A stretch of 64,000 nucleotides of DNA from Planctomycetota bacterium (GCA_028280485.1 JANQLS010000132.1:28804-92803), one strand, 5' to 3'. Positions 34,267 to 41,410 are shown, numbered from the stretch's first letter. Notes: a model not told the origin generated them from the sequence alone. Numbers and translations: made by a program.

Positions 34267-34740
34267 CTACTGGGTTACGATGGGCTGCTTAAAAAGTGGA
34301 ATTGTAATCCCTGGGAAACCTGCCCTTGCGGTCATACTTTGTACCCACTCCCTCCAGTAAGGCCATACATGGAGCATTCCAGCTGATTCTAAGAATGTCA
34401 TGATTTGATCTTTTTCAAACATCTCTTCACCTGCAATCTTGTATTTAGCAGTGAATGTTGCTGAAAACGACATTACATCTTCAATTTCTTCCTTATTGCC
34501 TTCAACAGTTTGTTGAATGAAAAAAGTTAAGTTGAAGAATGAGATAAGCTCATTTGTTTTGAAATAATTGAATTTAATATCAATCTTGATATCAATTTTT
34601 TCAATTTTAATCTGAGGCGCCTTACTGAGACGTTTAATTTCGCTTTCAAAAAGATAAATGCCTTCGAGAGCTACTCTTGAAAGTATCTCGTTTGAAAGCT
34701 CAGTTTCTTTAGGAAGTTTTTTTGTTGAATCGTCTGACAT
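34267..34740 (-). CDS. SecB-like chaperone of a TAC module
   Basis: 157 residues, the usual SecB length. The C-terminal AGMLHVWPYWREWVQSMTARAGFPGITIPLF has the SecB family pattern (PYxREwv...TxRxGfPxitIP), which I also know from the SecB-like chaperone Rv1957 of the M. tuberculosis TAC system. The first part has the alternating strands of the SecB fold (IKIEKIDIKIDIKFNY, FSATFTAKYKIAGEEMF). It is the third gene of a leftward operon, 17 bp after the antitoxin gene. In known TAC systems the chaperone protects the antitoxin from aggregation and proteolysis; here that role is inferred from order and family. Confidence 0.82.
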   Translation of the reverse strand: MSDDSTKKLPKETELSNEILSRVALEGIYLFESEIKRLSKAPQIKIEKIDIKIDIKFNYFKTNELISFFNLTFFIQQTVEGNKEEIEDVMSFSATFTAKYKIAGEEMFEKDQIMTFLESAGMLHVWPYWREWVQSMTARAGFPGITIPLFKQPIVTQ

Positions 34741-34757
34741 AAGAATTTAATAACCCA

Positions 34758-35297
34758 TTAAAAAGGGCTGCATGCCCATCCAGATTCATCTTCAGAAACT
34801 TCAATAGTCACATCGGTTAGATCGAGTTTCAAAGGTTCCAAAGAATTTTGAGGGATCCCTACTTGCCCAGAAACGATTCCCGCAGCCCCTCTAAAATGGT
34901 CAAAGGACCATAAACGACTGGTGATAGGTGACGGCAAAACTCTTACTACGGTTGCACCTTGTTGGAATGTAAGATGGGCAGGGCTAAAGGCGATATTTGC
35001 GGTAGTTTCTGCTTCCTTATTTATTGGGCGAAAATCTACAGTCATTTCCATATCGAGAGCTTCAAATATAGTCGCTACCGTCTTTAGTGTTAAATTTGAA
35101 TCTCCGCTTAGATATTGAGAAATTCTACTCGGGTTCACATCTAACTTAGTTGCCAATTCTTTGCTGCTAATGTTTTGCTGCTCCATCGCCTCATAAATTT
35201 TCTGAGCGACATCAACAACTAAGGATTCCTGAAGATAGATGACTCTATCTTCAGGATCTTCCCGGAATTGATCAGCAAGAGATTTTTTAGCTGCCAT
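34758..35297 (-). CDS. XRE/HigA-like antitoxin with C-terminal extension
   Basis: 179 residues, nearly twice a typical HigA. Residues 25-85 form an XRE helix-turn-helix (VAQKIYEAMEQQNISSKELATKLDVNPSRISQYLSGDSNLTLKTV, key part SSKELATKLDVNPSRISQYL). The remaining about 90 residues are beta-rich (IAFSPAHLTFQQGATVVRV, LEPLKLDLTDVTIEVSED) and end ESGWACSPF. In TAC antitoxins a C-terminal chaperone-addiction segment with exposed aromatic residues makes stability depend on the SecB-like partner; the extension and terminal Trp/Phe fit that. Starts 0 bp after the toxin stop. Confidence 0.8.
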   Translation of the reverse strand: MAAKKSLADQFREDPEDRVIYLQESLVVDVAQKIYEAMEQQNISSKELATKLDVNPSRISQYLSGDSNLTLKTVATIFEALDMEMTVDFRPINKEAETTANIAFSPAHLTFQQGATVVRVLPSPITSRLWSFDHFRGAAGIVSGQVGIPQNSLEPLKLDLTDVTIEVSEDESGWACSPF

Positions 35298-35711
35298 TTA
35301 AATATCTCCTGTTAATGTCCTTAAGCCTGACTCAAAGCTTTCCATGAAGTTATTTGCATTTTTAAAGTCTGAACTGCTCCACTCATTTCCTTTTTTCTTA
35401 AATCCATAAGAAATTACCCAATCAGAGAAGTGTGCAAAGCATGCGAATCTATCATTGGATTGCATAAGTCGAAATGCGCAGATACGTTGTTGTTCATGCT
35501 TGAATAGGTGGGGGGAAACTGCTTTTCCGTCACACAGATCTTGCGCGATTTTAGCAAGCCTCATTTTCAGCGGTTTATCCAAACCGTTGAAGTGTCGAAT
35601 GGGTCTACCTCGTCCCCAGCTTCCATCGGCTTTAGGTATCTTTACGAAAAGAACCCTATGTTTGGGCCCCTCGGCAAGAATTACATCGATAACTTCGTCA
35701 GGTACTCTCAT
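35298..35711 (-). CDS. RelE/HigB-like toxin
   Basis: 137 residues. The pattern of a RelE-fold mRNA interferase is visible in the second half: HLFKHEQQRICAFRLMQSNDRFACFAHFSDWVISYGFKKKGNEWSSSDFKNANNFMESF, where RICAFRL and VISYGFKKKGNEW match the family's strand and (H/Y)GFxKK turn. It is the first gene of the leftward TAC operon and is probably a ribosome-dependent mRNA endonuclease (family knowledge; the precise catalytic residues are not certain). An operator-like dyad lies immediately upstream of the start. Confidence 0.75.
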   Translation of the reverse strand: MRVPDEVIDVILAEGPKHRVLFVKIPKADGSWGRGRPIRHFNGLDKPLKMRLAKIAQDLCDGKAVSPHLFKHEQQRICAFRLMQSNDRFACFAHFSDWVISYGFKKKGNEWSSSDFKNANNFMESFESGLRTLTGDI

Positions 35712-35713
35712 TA

Positions 35714-35728
35714 AGTTTAGCTTAAACT
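35714..35728. promoter_or_regulatory. Operator-like dyad upstream of the TAC operon
   Basis: AGTTTA-GCT-TAAACT is an interrupted palindrome starting 3 bp from the toxin start codon. The position fits autoregulation by the XRE antitoxin, as is usual for type II systems. Confidence 0.5.
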
Positions 35729-36275
35729 AAAGTCTGGCGCAATCAACCAAAAGCTGAATTGACTGTGGGTTGTGATAACATATTATTAATAAGGCCTTTA
35801 TGGCTATTTGGGTGTTCCCGTAAAATTGTCTAATTCGTAGGCTTGTTTGAATCTTGGGGGGCCGTGGAATCACTGCACGAATTTATGGTAGATTGAAAAT
35901 CGTTCCGCTGTCAAGTTATCTTCACGTAATATGATTTTTGTCTATACCTCCTCAAGTGAATGCGAGCATCCCAAATTATCTATAGTCTGAATGGGTAAAT
36001 TTTGGTTAATTTATATATAAACGCCTCTTAAGATTAATTTAAAGAGTGCTAAGGAAGTCATTACTGTCGGCTTATTAATTAAAAGGGTGAGATTTGTGGA
36101 TCTATAAAATTGCTCTACATACAGATCTCTTTTGGTCTTTGACGAAGCTTTTATTATAATAGTTAATATTTTCAATGTGGTTGATGGTAGGTAAAGTAGC
36201 TAAAATTTAAAAGGTGCAGGTAAGAATCTTAATGAGCACTTTTATCAAATATTCAAATGGTTTGGGATTCTTTTG
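35729..36275. other. Intergenic region, AT-rich
   Basis: About 550 bp between the divergent TAC operon and the membrane-protein pair. It has AT-rich, promoter-like sequence but no open frame with coding character, no convincing terminator and no repeat that I could support. Promoters for both flanking operons must lie here. Confidence 0.5.
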
Positions 36276-36743
36276 ATGGTGGAATTTTTAAGTAACGAAT
36301 ATTTCAGAGCGATATTAGTACCCTTATTATTTATTGCTATTGGAATTTGTGCTAAGAAGTTAGTGCGTAGTTCAAACGGCTGGCAAAAAACTGATTGGTT
36401 CCTTGGTATGGAATTGATGCTTGGTACAGTCTCAACCTCTTTAGTGCACCTTATTGAGGTTTTTAATAAAAACATTAGATCCGCCTCGAACACACCAGCC
36501 ACCAAGGCAAAGATAAACACAGCACAAAGTGTATTTCAGGATCTAACTGCAAGTACAACCTTTACTATTTTAGTAATCGCCCTTTTTTTTGTTGTCATGG
36601 CTCTTTATAAGGATTTTCATTCCGATTTTAACACTTCCTCTACACCAAATCCGAAGCATGAATATATAGTTGTTGGAATTGTGTGCAATCTTGTCGGCCT
36701 GATCTTTATGTATACATTTGTGCTTGGTATTAAAGGGGTCTGA
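36276..36743 (+). CDS. Membrane protein with three to four helices (155 aa)
   Basis: Start ATG 36276 is preferred over the adjacent TTG 36273. Hydrophobic segments: ILVPLLFIAIGICAKKL (about 12-28), a weaker one near MELMLGTVSTSLVHLIEV (45-62), TFTILVIALFFVVMALY (95-111) and YIVVGIVCNLVGLIFMYTFVLG (129-150). The central loop (NKNIRSASNTPATKAKINTAQ) is polar. It is followed 3 bp later by another membrane protein, so the two probably act together. No family recognised. Location in the prophage cargo region suggests exclusion or defence, which is only inference. Confidence 0.65.
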   Translation: MVEFLSNEYFRAILVPLLFIAIGICAKKLVRSSNGWQKTDWFLGMELMLGTVSTSLVHLIEVFNKNIRSASNTPATKAKINTAQSVFQDLTASTTFTILVIALFFVVMALYKDFHSDFNTSSTPNPKHEYIVVGIVCNLVGLIFMYTFVLGIKGV

Positions 36744-36746
36744 ACT

Positions 36747-37169
36747 ATGAGATTGTCAGTGCTGATAGCTTTAATCGTATGCATAATTTCAGCAATAGCA
36801 TCATTGGTTGGTATTGTTCTGGTAAATCAAGACAGTACATTTCTTATTACCTTCAAAAGTTATAGCCCGATTGTTAGCCTTCTTGTGGGAATATTTGCGG
36901 GTTATTATATGTTTGTAACTTTTATTAAGAACCGCAAGGCTTTTATTAAGAGCCGCGAGGAGCTTGATATGTTACAAGCTGAGATGAAAAAGAGGGAACT
37001 TGAGATTCAATCGAAAGCTTTAGATGTTGATAGAGCGGATATTGAGGCGAGAGCCAAGCAGCTTGAACTGATTAGGAGATTTATGGAACTTACTAAGCAA
37101 AATTCAGAAGTTAGTTCAAAAAATGTTGAGCTTTTTAAGGATTTTATGAAACTTTCTAAGAAAGAATAG
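36747..37169 (+). CDS. Two-helix membrane protein with cytoplasmic coiled coil (140 aa)
   Basis: Two N-terminal helices (LSVLIALIVCIISAIASLVGIVLV and YSPIVSLLVGIFAGYYMFVTFI) are followed by a long helical region of heptad character (REELDMLQAEMKKRELEIQSKALDVDRADIEARAKQLE). No enzymatic motif is visible. Its arrangement behind another small membrane protein resembles two-component membrane effectors, with the coiled coil as possible sensor or oligomerisation part, but the function is unknown. Confidence 0.65.
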   Translation: MRLSVLIALIVCIISAIASLVGIVLVNQDSTFLITFKSYSPIVSLLVGIFAGYYMFVTFIKNRKAFIKSREELDMLQAEMKKRELEIQSKALDVDRADIEARAKQLELIRRFMELTKQNSEVSSKNVELFKDFMKLSKKE

Positions 37170-37182
37170 GATCAATAGAATT

Positions 37183-37443
37183 TTAATCGTCTCGCCCTTG
37201 GATTGATTTGATTGAAAAGCATTCATACACCCTCCCCGCCTTCGTCTTTTTCACCTCACCCAACTGCTTGAAGAGAATGGGGGCGTTTTGTTCCTGACAC
37301 TGATCTTTTATCTCTAAGACCCAGCTTTCTTCCATTGACCTGGCTTCGGGGCTGAATTTCCCACCTACAATCACCCTATAGATTCGGTCTAAATTAAGCT
37401 TTCCCAGCGGATCCAGTGGATGGGCCAGGTGGATTCCTTCCAT
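37183..37443 (-). pseudogene. C-terminal fragment of a DUF5131 (phage Gp37/Gp68) gene
   Basis: 86 residues corresponding to the last third of DUF5131 proteins: HPLDPLGKLNL, then YRVIVGGKFSPEARSMEESWVLEIKDQCQEQNAPILFKQLGEVKKTKAGR. The family pattern I recall is EPLLGPxxL...WVIVGGESGPGARPM...W...RDQC...PFFFKQWG. The N-terminal about two thirds is missing, GGES has become GGKF, and Trp of KQWG is Leu. It lies 12 bp downstream of the TIR gene on the same strand, so a once-complete gene was probably truncated when the TIR gene was acquired. Confidence 0.65.
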
Positions 37444-37455
37444 TCCATTGAGGAT

Positions 37456-38805
37456 CTAGCCATCTTCAATTCTCTTCTTAAGCTCGCCTTCTAATTTTGG
37501 AGGGGGTGGCGGTTCGCGCCCCGCTTCATTTGTTTGTAATGCTTTTAAGACACTCTCAACACCCTGATCAAATTCTTTTGGATTAGTAAAGTCGCACACT
37601 ACTCGACTTAAAATGTCAGTCTTTTTTCCACTTTGCCAATCATCGGTAAACATGAAACCATCTAAATTGAGAGGAATTAAAGCGCGAACACCGGGGCCGT
37701 ATTTTTTCCAGAACTCAATTTCTTTATCCAAGATTGCAGTGAGCTCCTTATCAACCCACCAGCTCGTTAATGAGCTTTTAGATCCACAGAATATAGTCTT
37801 ATCCCAGTTCTTTACTCCATGGGTAATTCGATCGTGAAGTTCATCTCCTGGAAGTAATTGCTTCTCATCAAACCAACAGCGAACGCCTTTATCTTGAAGT
37901 GCGTCATAGAGTTTTCGAGCGAAGACTTTGTCTTTACTGCTGTGACTAATGAATACCGAATAGTAATCAATTACTGAGTTTGCTCTCAACTGAAAGATGT
38001 TGTTAGTGATTTCTGCGAGATCTCCAAGTCGATCTGAAATGGTGGGGTCGTAGATTTTAGTCAGTTCTATTTCCCAGTCACTTAAGCCACAGCCCTTCAA
38101 AAACTCAACTGGAATTGTACCTTTTGACTTTTGCAAAGTGCTTGTAGAGATTAGGCTTGGACCGCTATGATCGACTTCCTCAAGATTCTTAGTCAGGGAT
38201 AAGTCAAGATCACCCCAAACTGTATTATTAGAGTGGGCGGCATAGAAATCAGAACCTTGCAAATGTGCTCCTTGCAAGTCCGTTGCCCACAAATCCGCTC
38301 CTTGCAAGTTCGCTTCCTCTAAGTACACACGCTGCAAGTTCGCACCTCTTAAACTCGCTTCCCGCAAGTCCGCCCAATGTAAATGAGCTCCCCACAAATC
38401 TGCTTGTTGTAATTGAGCTCCCCTTAAAATTGCTTTGTGTAAAAGCGTTTCCTGTAAATACACTCGCCTCAAGTTCGCTCCTTGTAAGTCCGCTTGCTGG
38501 AAGCTCGCTTCTTGCAAGCTTGCTCCTTGCAAGTTCGCCTCTTGCAAGATCGCTTTCTGTAAATGGCCTCCTTGTAATCTCGCTTTCCTTAAGTCTGCTC
38601 GATGCAACCTTGCCTCTTGTAAATTTGTTTCTAGTAATTGCGCACGCTGTAAATTCGCTCCCTGTAAATTCGCTCCAGGTAAATGTGCTTCCTGTAAATT
38701 GATATCTACTTCTGGATTCTCTTTCCTCCACTCATTCCAAGTCTTACAGCCATTCTCTTCTTTGCTTGATTTTAATAATCGCTTGAGTTGTTCTTCATTC
38801 GCCAT
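37456..38805 (-). CDS. Pentapeptide-repeat/TIR fusion protein
   Basis: 449 residues from the ATG that gives MANEEQLKRLL, with GGAG seven bases upstream. Residues about 35-190 are pentapeptide repeats of a Gln-rich kind (ANLQGANLQRAQL). A linker (TLQKSKGTIPVEFLKGCGLSD, about 223-243) follows. The TIR domain spans about 280-395: YYSVFISHSSKDKVFARKLYDAL, RCWFDEKQLLPGDEL, and SSLTSWWVDKELTAIL, whose Glu is at the position of the catalytic Glu of NAD-degrading TIRs. The likely action is NAD cleavage or signal production on triggering by the beta-helix sensor; this is inference. It lies in the prophage cargo region. Its minus-strand repeats create long spurious frames on the other strand. Confidence 0.87.
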   Translation of the reverse strand: MANEEQLKRLLKSSKEENGCKTWNEWRKENPEVDINLQEAHLPGANLQGANLQRAQLLETNLQEARLHRADLRKARLQGGHLQKAILQEANLQGASLQEASFQQADLQGANLRRVYLQETLLHKAILRGAQLQQADLWGAHLHWADLREASLRGANLQRVYLEEANLQGADLWATDLQGAHLQGSDFYAAHSNNTVWGDLDLSLTKNLEEVDHSGPSLISTSTLQKSKGTIPVEFLKGCGLSDWEIELTKIYDPTISDRLGDLAEITNNIFQLRANSVIDYYSVFISHSSKDKVFARKLYDALQDKGVRCWFDEKQLLPGDELHDRITHGVKNWDKTIFCGSKSSLTSWWVDKELTAILDKEIEFWKKYGPGVRALIPLNLDGFMFTDDWQSGKKTDILSRVVCDFTNPKEFDQGVESVLKALQTNEAGREPPPPPKLEGELKKRIEDG

Positions 38806-39148
38806 TGGCTTGCTCCACAAGCTTAATAATCAACACTATGTAATTAACAAAGTTCTATTGTAGGGCTGAAGGGAAGAGTCGCGCAAATGGACAAATTCAA
38901 TTATTGATTAATTAATGCCCGCTTGATTGGAGATAGCCCCAAGGTTATTATAGATCTTCATTAATGGGGTTTTCTAAGCTATTTACACCTTGTTGAAGAA
39001 GTTGAGTGCCCTCGTCAGGAAGTACTCGATTTATCTGGAGTTTTGAGATTAATTAGGCTCTGTATTTAATGATAGATTTATATCAATATTATTATATTGT
39101 GTAAATTGGCGGGTAGCGTTGTATTAATTAAGTGAAGTAAGTATCTAA
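38806..39148. other. AT-rich intergenic region with a promoter-like site
   Basis: TTGATT (38923..38928), a 17-bp spacer and TATTAT (38946..38951) could be a rightward promoter, leaving a leader of about 190 nt before the gene at 39149. No gene or clear repeat was found in the rest. Confidence 0.35.
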
Positions 39149-39931
39149 ATGTCGAAAACGAGCAAGAACTGGCAAGAATTGCTATATAACGATGTCGATT
39201 TGCCAGGAGCGTATCGCGCATTAAATTCAGAGTCCATTGGGTTTAAAAGAGAATTCTTAAAAGCCAAGATCGCTCATGATCTATTAGATGTGGATTTGAG
39301 CAAAGTACACTTAGAGGTGTCTAAGACTCTATTATTTTCAAATATTGAAAATGATGTGGATTTAACGATTCGAAAACTTTTGATCAATCAGCTTGAAATA
39401 GAAAACGCAACATTTCTATTTAATGTCGGCGATCCCCATGGGACGGCGAAGGAATTCATTAGAATTGAAACTGAGTTGAAGGCTATAGATGTTGGAATGA
39501 CACAGGCCGTAGAATTAAAAAAATACGCTCTCGCATTTATTGCGCTATTTTCTGGACGGTATTCTGAAGCTTTGGTTGTTGGAAAGTCATTGGTAGAAGA
39601 TAGTATTCGTGTTTCAGATTTCAATCAATCTAACTATCTCCTTGGATGCAGCCTTGCCTCTTACAATCTTGGCAGTAAGTCAGATGCCCTCGAATACCTT
39701 ATGAAGGCTTTCAAAAAATCCGAGTTAATTGAATTAAATTACAGTCGCGCAATGAATTGGCTATTAGTTAAGTATGCGGCTGAGGTTCTCGGATATGGAT
39801 TAGGCGCCTCACTATGGGAATCAAAAGTTAAATCTCTCAAGATTCACCAAGATTCACTCTCCACAATAAGGCACCTAACCTCAGCATTAAAGACAGCGTT
39901 TCAGCTCTCTGCTAAATATAAAATCGGTTAG
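39149..39931 (+). CDS. Helical TPR-like protein of unknown function (260 aa)
   Basis: All-helical composition. The segments ALAFIALFSGRYSEALVVGKSLVED, NYLLGCSLASYNLGSKSDALEYLMKAFKKSE and NWLLVKYAAEVLGYG have the spacing of tetratricopeptide-type helix pairs. The N-terminal 100 residues (LLYNDVDLPGAYRALNSESIGFKREFL) are not recognisable. No membrane segment or signal peptide. It stands alone on the plus strand between the TIR gene and the dockerin-type gene, and its AT-rich composition matches the cargo region. Function unknown. Confidence 0.65.
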   Translation: MSKTSKNWQELLYNDVDLPGAYRALNSESIGFKREFLKAKIAHDLLDVDLSKVHLEVSKTLLFSNIENDVDLTIRKLLINQLEIENATFLFNVGDPHGTAKEFIRIETELKAIDVGMTQAVELKKYALAFIALFSGRYSEALVVGKSLVEDSIRVSDFNQSNYLLGCSLASYNLGSKSDALEYLMKAFKKSELIELNYSRAMNWLLVKYAAEVLGYGLGASLWESKVKSLKIHQDSLSTIRHLTSALKTAFQLSAKYKIG

Positions 39932-39941
39932 TGCTGCCCGC

Positions 39942-40289
39942 CTAACTACTGCAATAACTATCAACACATCCCAAACTATCACTTGAATCATCAGTTCCAC
40001 AATACGGATATGGAGCTTCTGGGGCTGACCCGCCATTGAAAATGTACTCCAATAGAAAGATTACATCCGAGTTGTCTACTGATGCATCATCGTTTACATC
40101 GCATGCATCAAGGCAGGTTGGGGAAAAAGATCCGTGCCAAAGGTAGTTCATCAAAGCCGTTGGATCGGAGTTGTCGACTGTTCCATCGCTGTTGACATCT
40201 GCCCTAAGTAATTCGATGTCAATGATTTGAGCAGAGGCTGGCGTAGCTGAGAGAAGAAGAATAGCGGCAAGAAAAAGAAAGAGTCTCAT
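39942..40289 (-). CDS. Small secreted dockerin-type protein
   Basis: 115 residues. A clear signal peptide (MRLFLFLAAILLLSATPASAQ, cleaved after AQ) is followed by two EF-hand-like calcium loops, DVNSDGTVDNSD and DVNDDASVDNSD, each followed by an amphipathic helix: a type I dockerin-like pair. Four Cys flank the end (CLDACD, YCGTDD, GCVDSYC). ATG 40289 is chosen because GGAGGTAA precedes it and it begins the signal peptide. Such repeats usually close large planctomycete surface proteins; here the domain is a stand-alone gene inside the prophage. It may be a captured host gene or a lysogenic-conversion factor. Confidence 0.8.
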   Translation of the reverse strand: MRLFLFLAAILLLSATPASAQIIDIELLRADVNSDGTVDNSDPTALMNYLWHGSFSPTCLDACDVNDDASVDNSDVIFLLEYIFNGGSAPEAPYPYCGTDDSSDSLGCVDSYCSS

Positions 40290-40531
40290 GGGTATTACCT
40301 CCATGTAATATAAGTATTGCTTATAGTAACTATAGCTAAAGCTTATTTTATTACGTGGGGGTAAAGGCACAAGGCATAGTATTTCGCCCTTATCCCTTAA
40401 TGAGAATTAGATGGGATTAGGTAATCTGCAAGTTGGTACGGATTTTGAGCGGAAGTTAGGCGGAAATCTGGGCTATAGGAAGGGGAGGAGTTGAACTTTT
40501 GCCCAGTTTTGGTGAGAGAGTATATTAGATA

Positions 40532-40960
40532 TCAGTTATCAATCTGTCGACGGATTGATTCTTCTGGGAGGAGTATCAAGTCTTCGATTTTTTTCTGCGC
40601 TTCTTTAAGGAAGCGTACTCTGGCGATTTTTCTAATTGAATCTAACTCTAAAATGTCTTTTGATTTGTGTTTTTCTATTGCTTTTAACTCTACTTCACGA
40701 AGTTGAGTTTCAAAGAATAACGCTACAATGTTTGTTGCAATTGAAATGTTTCTTTTTGCGAATGATCCGAGGCCATTTGAGCTTCTCTCTGCTGGATCGA
40801 TGTAGTCTAAGAGCTGTTCTACCTTTTCGATGCTATTTAAAGCTTCAGGTAGGAACTGAATATGTCTGCTCTCTTTTTTAATCGCCTTTGTTGCTGCGAG
40901 TTTCTCTGCTGCAGTCAATTTTTTTTCGCCCTTTTTGCCCGGTTGTTTTTTCGCGGCCAT
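40532..40960 (-). CDS. Basic helical phage protein (142 aa)
   Basis: Lys-rich N-terminus (AAKKQPGKKGEKKLTAAEKLAATKAIKKE) and an otherwise helical body (LNSIEKVEQLLDYID, ELKAIEKHKSKDILELDSI, FLKEAQKKIEDLILLPEESIRRQ). No family recognised. It is divergent from the small gene at 41126 across a 165-bp region with paired TTGTACAA dyads. The basic tail suggests nucleic-acid or regulator binding, but this is not established. Confidence 0.55.
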   Translation of the reverse strand: MAAKKQPGKKGEKKLTAAEKLAATKAIKKESRHIQFLPEALNSIEKVEQLLDYIDPAERSSNGLGSFAKRNISIATNIVALFFETQLREVELKAIEKHKSKDILELDSIRKIARVRFLKEAQKKIEDLILLPEESIRRQIDN

Positions 40961-40976
40961 TGGATAATTTCTTTAA

Positions 40977-41043
40977 TTGTACAAATAAATAATACGTATT
41001 CAATTCCAAATAATTCAATATGTATTTATGTACAATTGTACAA
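40977..41043. promoter_or_regulatory. Paired TTGTACAA palindromes in a divergent promoter
   Basis: TTGTACAA occurs at 40977..40984 and 41036..41043; the second is part of a perfect 14-bp palindrome TGTACAATTGTACA (41029..41042). A third palindrome, AATACGTATT, is at 40991..41000. They lie between divergent genes 40532..40960 and 41126..41341 and look like operators of a dimeric regulator. Confidence 0.5.
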
Positions 41044-41125
41044 AAATACATTGACGGTATTCTTGGGCTGTGATACCGTTCCATTCACAACAAGTGAACA
41101 ATTCATTATTTTACAGGAGGCGGCA

Positions 41126-41341
41126 ATGGGTCAACAATTAGCTTTACCTGGAGTGTTCGTCGATGAGGACAGAACTCTCGTCGATGGATCTACCAGAATT
41201 TACCTTGTTGCAATGACCGAATCCCAAGAGGAAGCCTGTGCCCAAGAGATTGGGAAGCAGGGCCCGAAAGCAGTTTCAGAGTTTCTTAAAGTTAAGATTT
41301 CTGAAGCAGAAGCAAATCATAACCTAAGCCATAAAAAATGA
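41126..41341 (+). CDS. Small hypothetical protein at the prophage right end (71 aa)
   Basis: ATG 41126 follows AGGAGG with ideal spacing; the open frame extends far upstream but that part lies in the operator region and is not used. The product is acidic in the middle (QLALPGVFVDEDRTLVDGSTRIYLVAMTESQEEACAQEI) with a C-terminal helix. No family recognised. Its stop codon overlaps the first right-hand arm-site repeat, so expression and integrase binding may interfere. Confidence 0.6.
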   Translation: MGQQLALPGVFVDEDRTLVDGSTRIYLVAMTESQEEACAQEIGKQGPKAVSEFLKVKISEAEANHNLSHKK

Positions 41342-41362
41342 TGTGGACCAAATGTGGACCAA
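41341..41362 (+). repeat. Right-arm integrase-site candidates
   Basis: Two tandem copies of ATGTGGACCAA at 41341 and 41352 correspond to the three copies at the left end (146..178). A related inverted copy (CTACATTTGGT) lies at 41405..41415, reaching into the attachment site. Confidence 0.55.
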
Positions 41363-41401
41363 ATTAAAAAAGGACTTAAAACTCGAAAGTCATAAGTCCT
41401 T
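41361..41401 (-). terminator. Terminator for the tRNA-Met gene, carried by the phage
   Basis: AAGGACTTA (41370..41378) pairs with TAAGTCCTT (41393..41401). On the minus strand the stem lies just downstream of the tRNA 3' end and is followed by TTTTTAATTT. It lies on the phage side of the att core, so the phage supplies the terminator for the reconstituted tRNA gene. Confidence 0.6.
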
Positions 41402-41410
41402 GTCTACATT

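Noticed and set aside
38249..38731. Long frames antisense to and overlapping the pentapeptide part of the TIR gene (also 38265..38863)
   Set aside because: The period-15 repeat of the pentapeptide coding sequence keeps other frames open; their products are mere repeats of Ser/Thr/Leu-rich or Cys-rich words.
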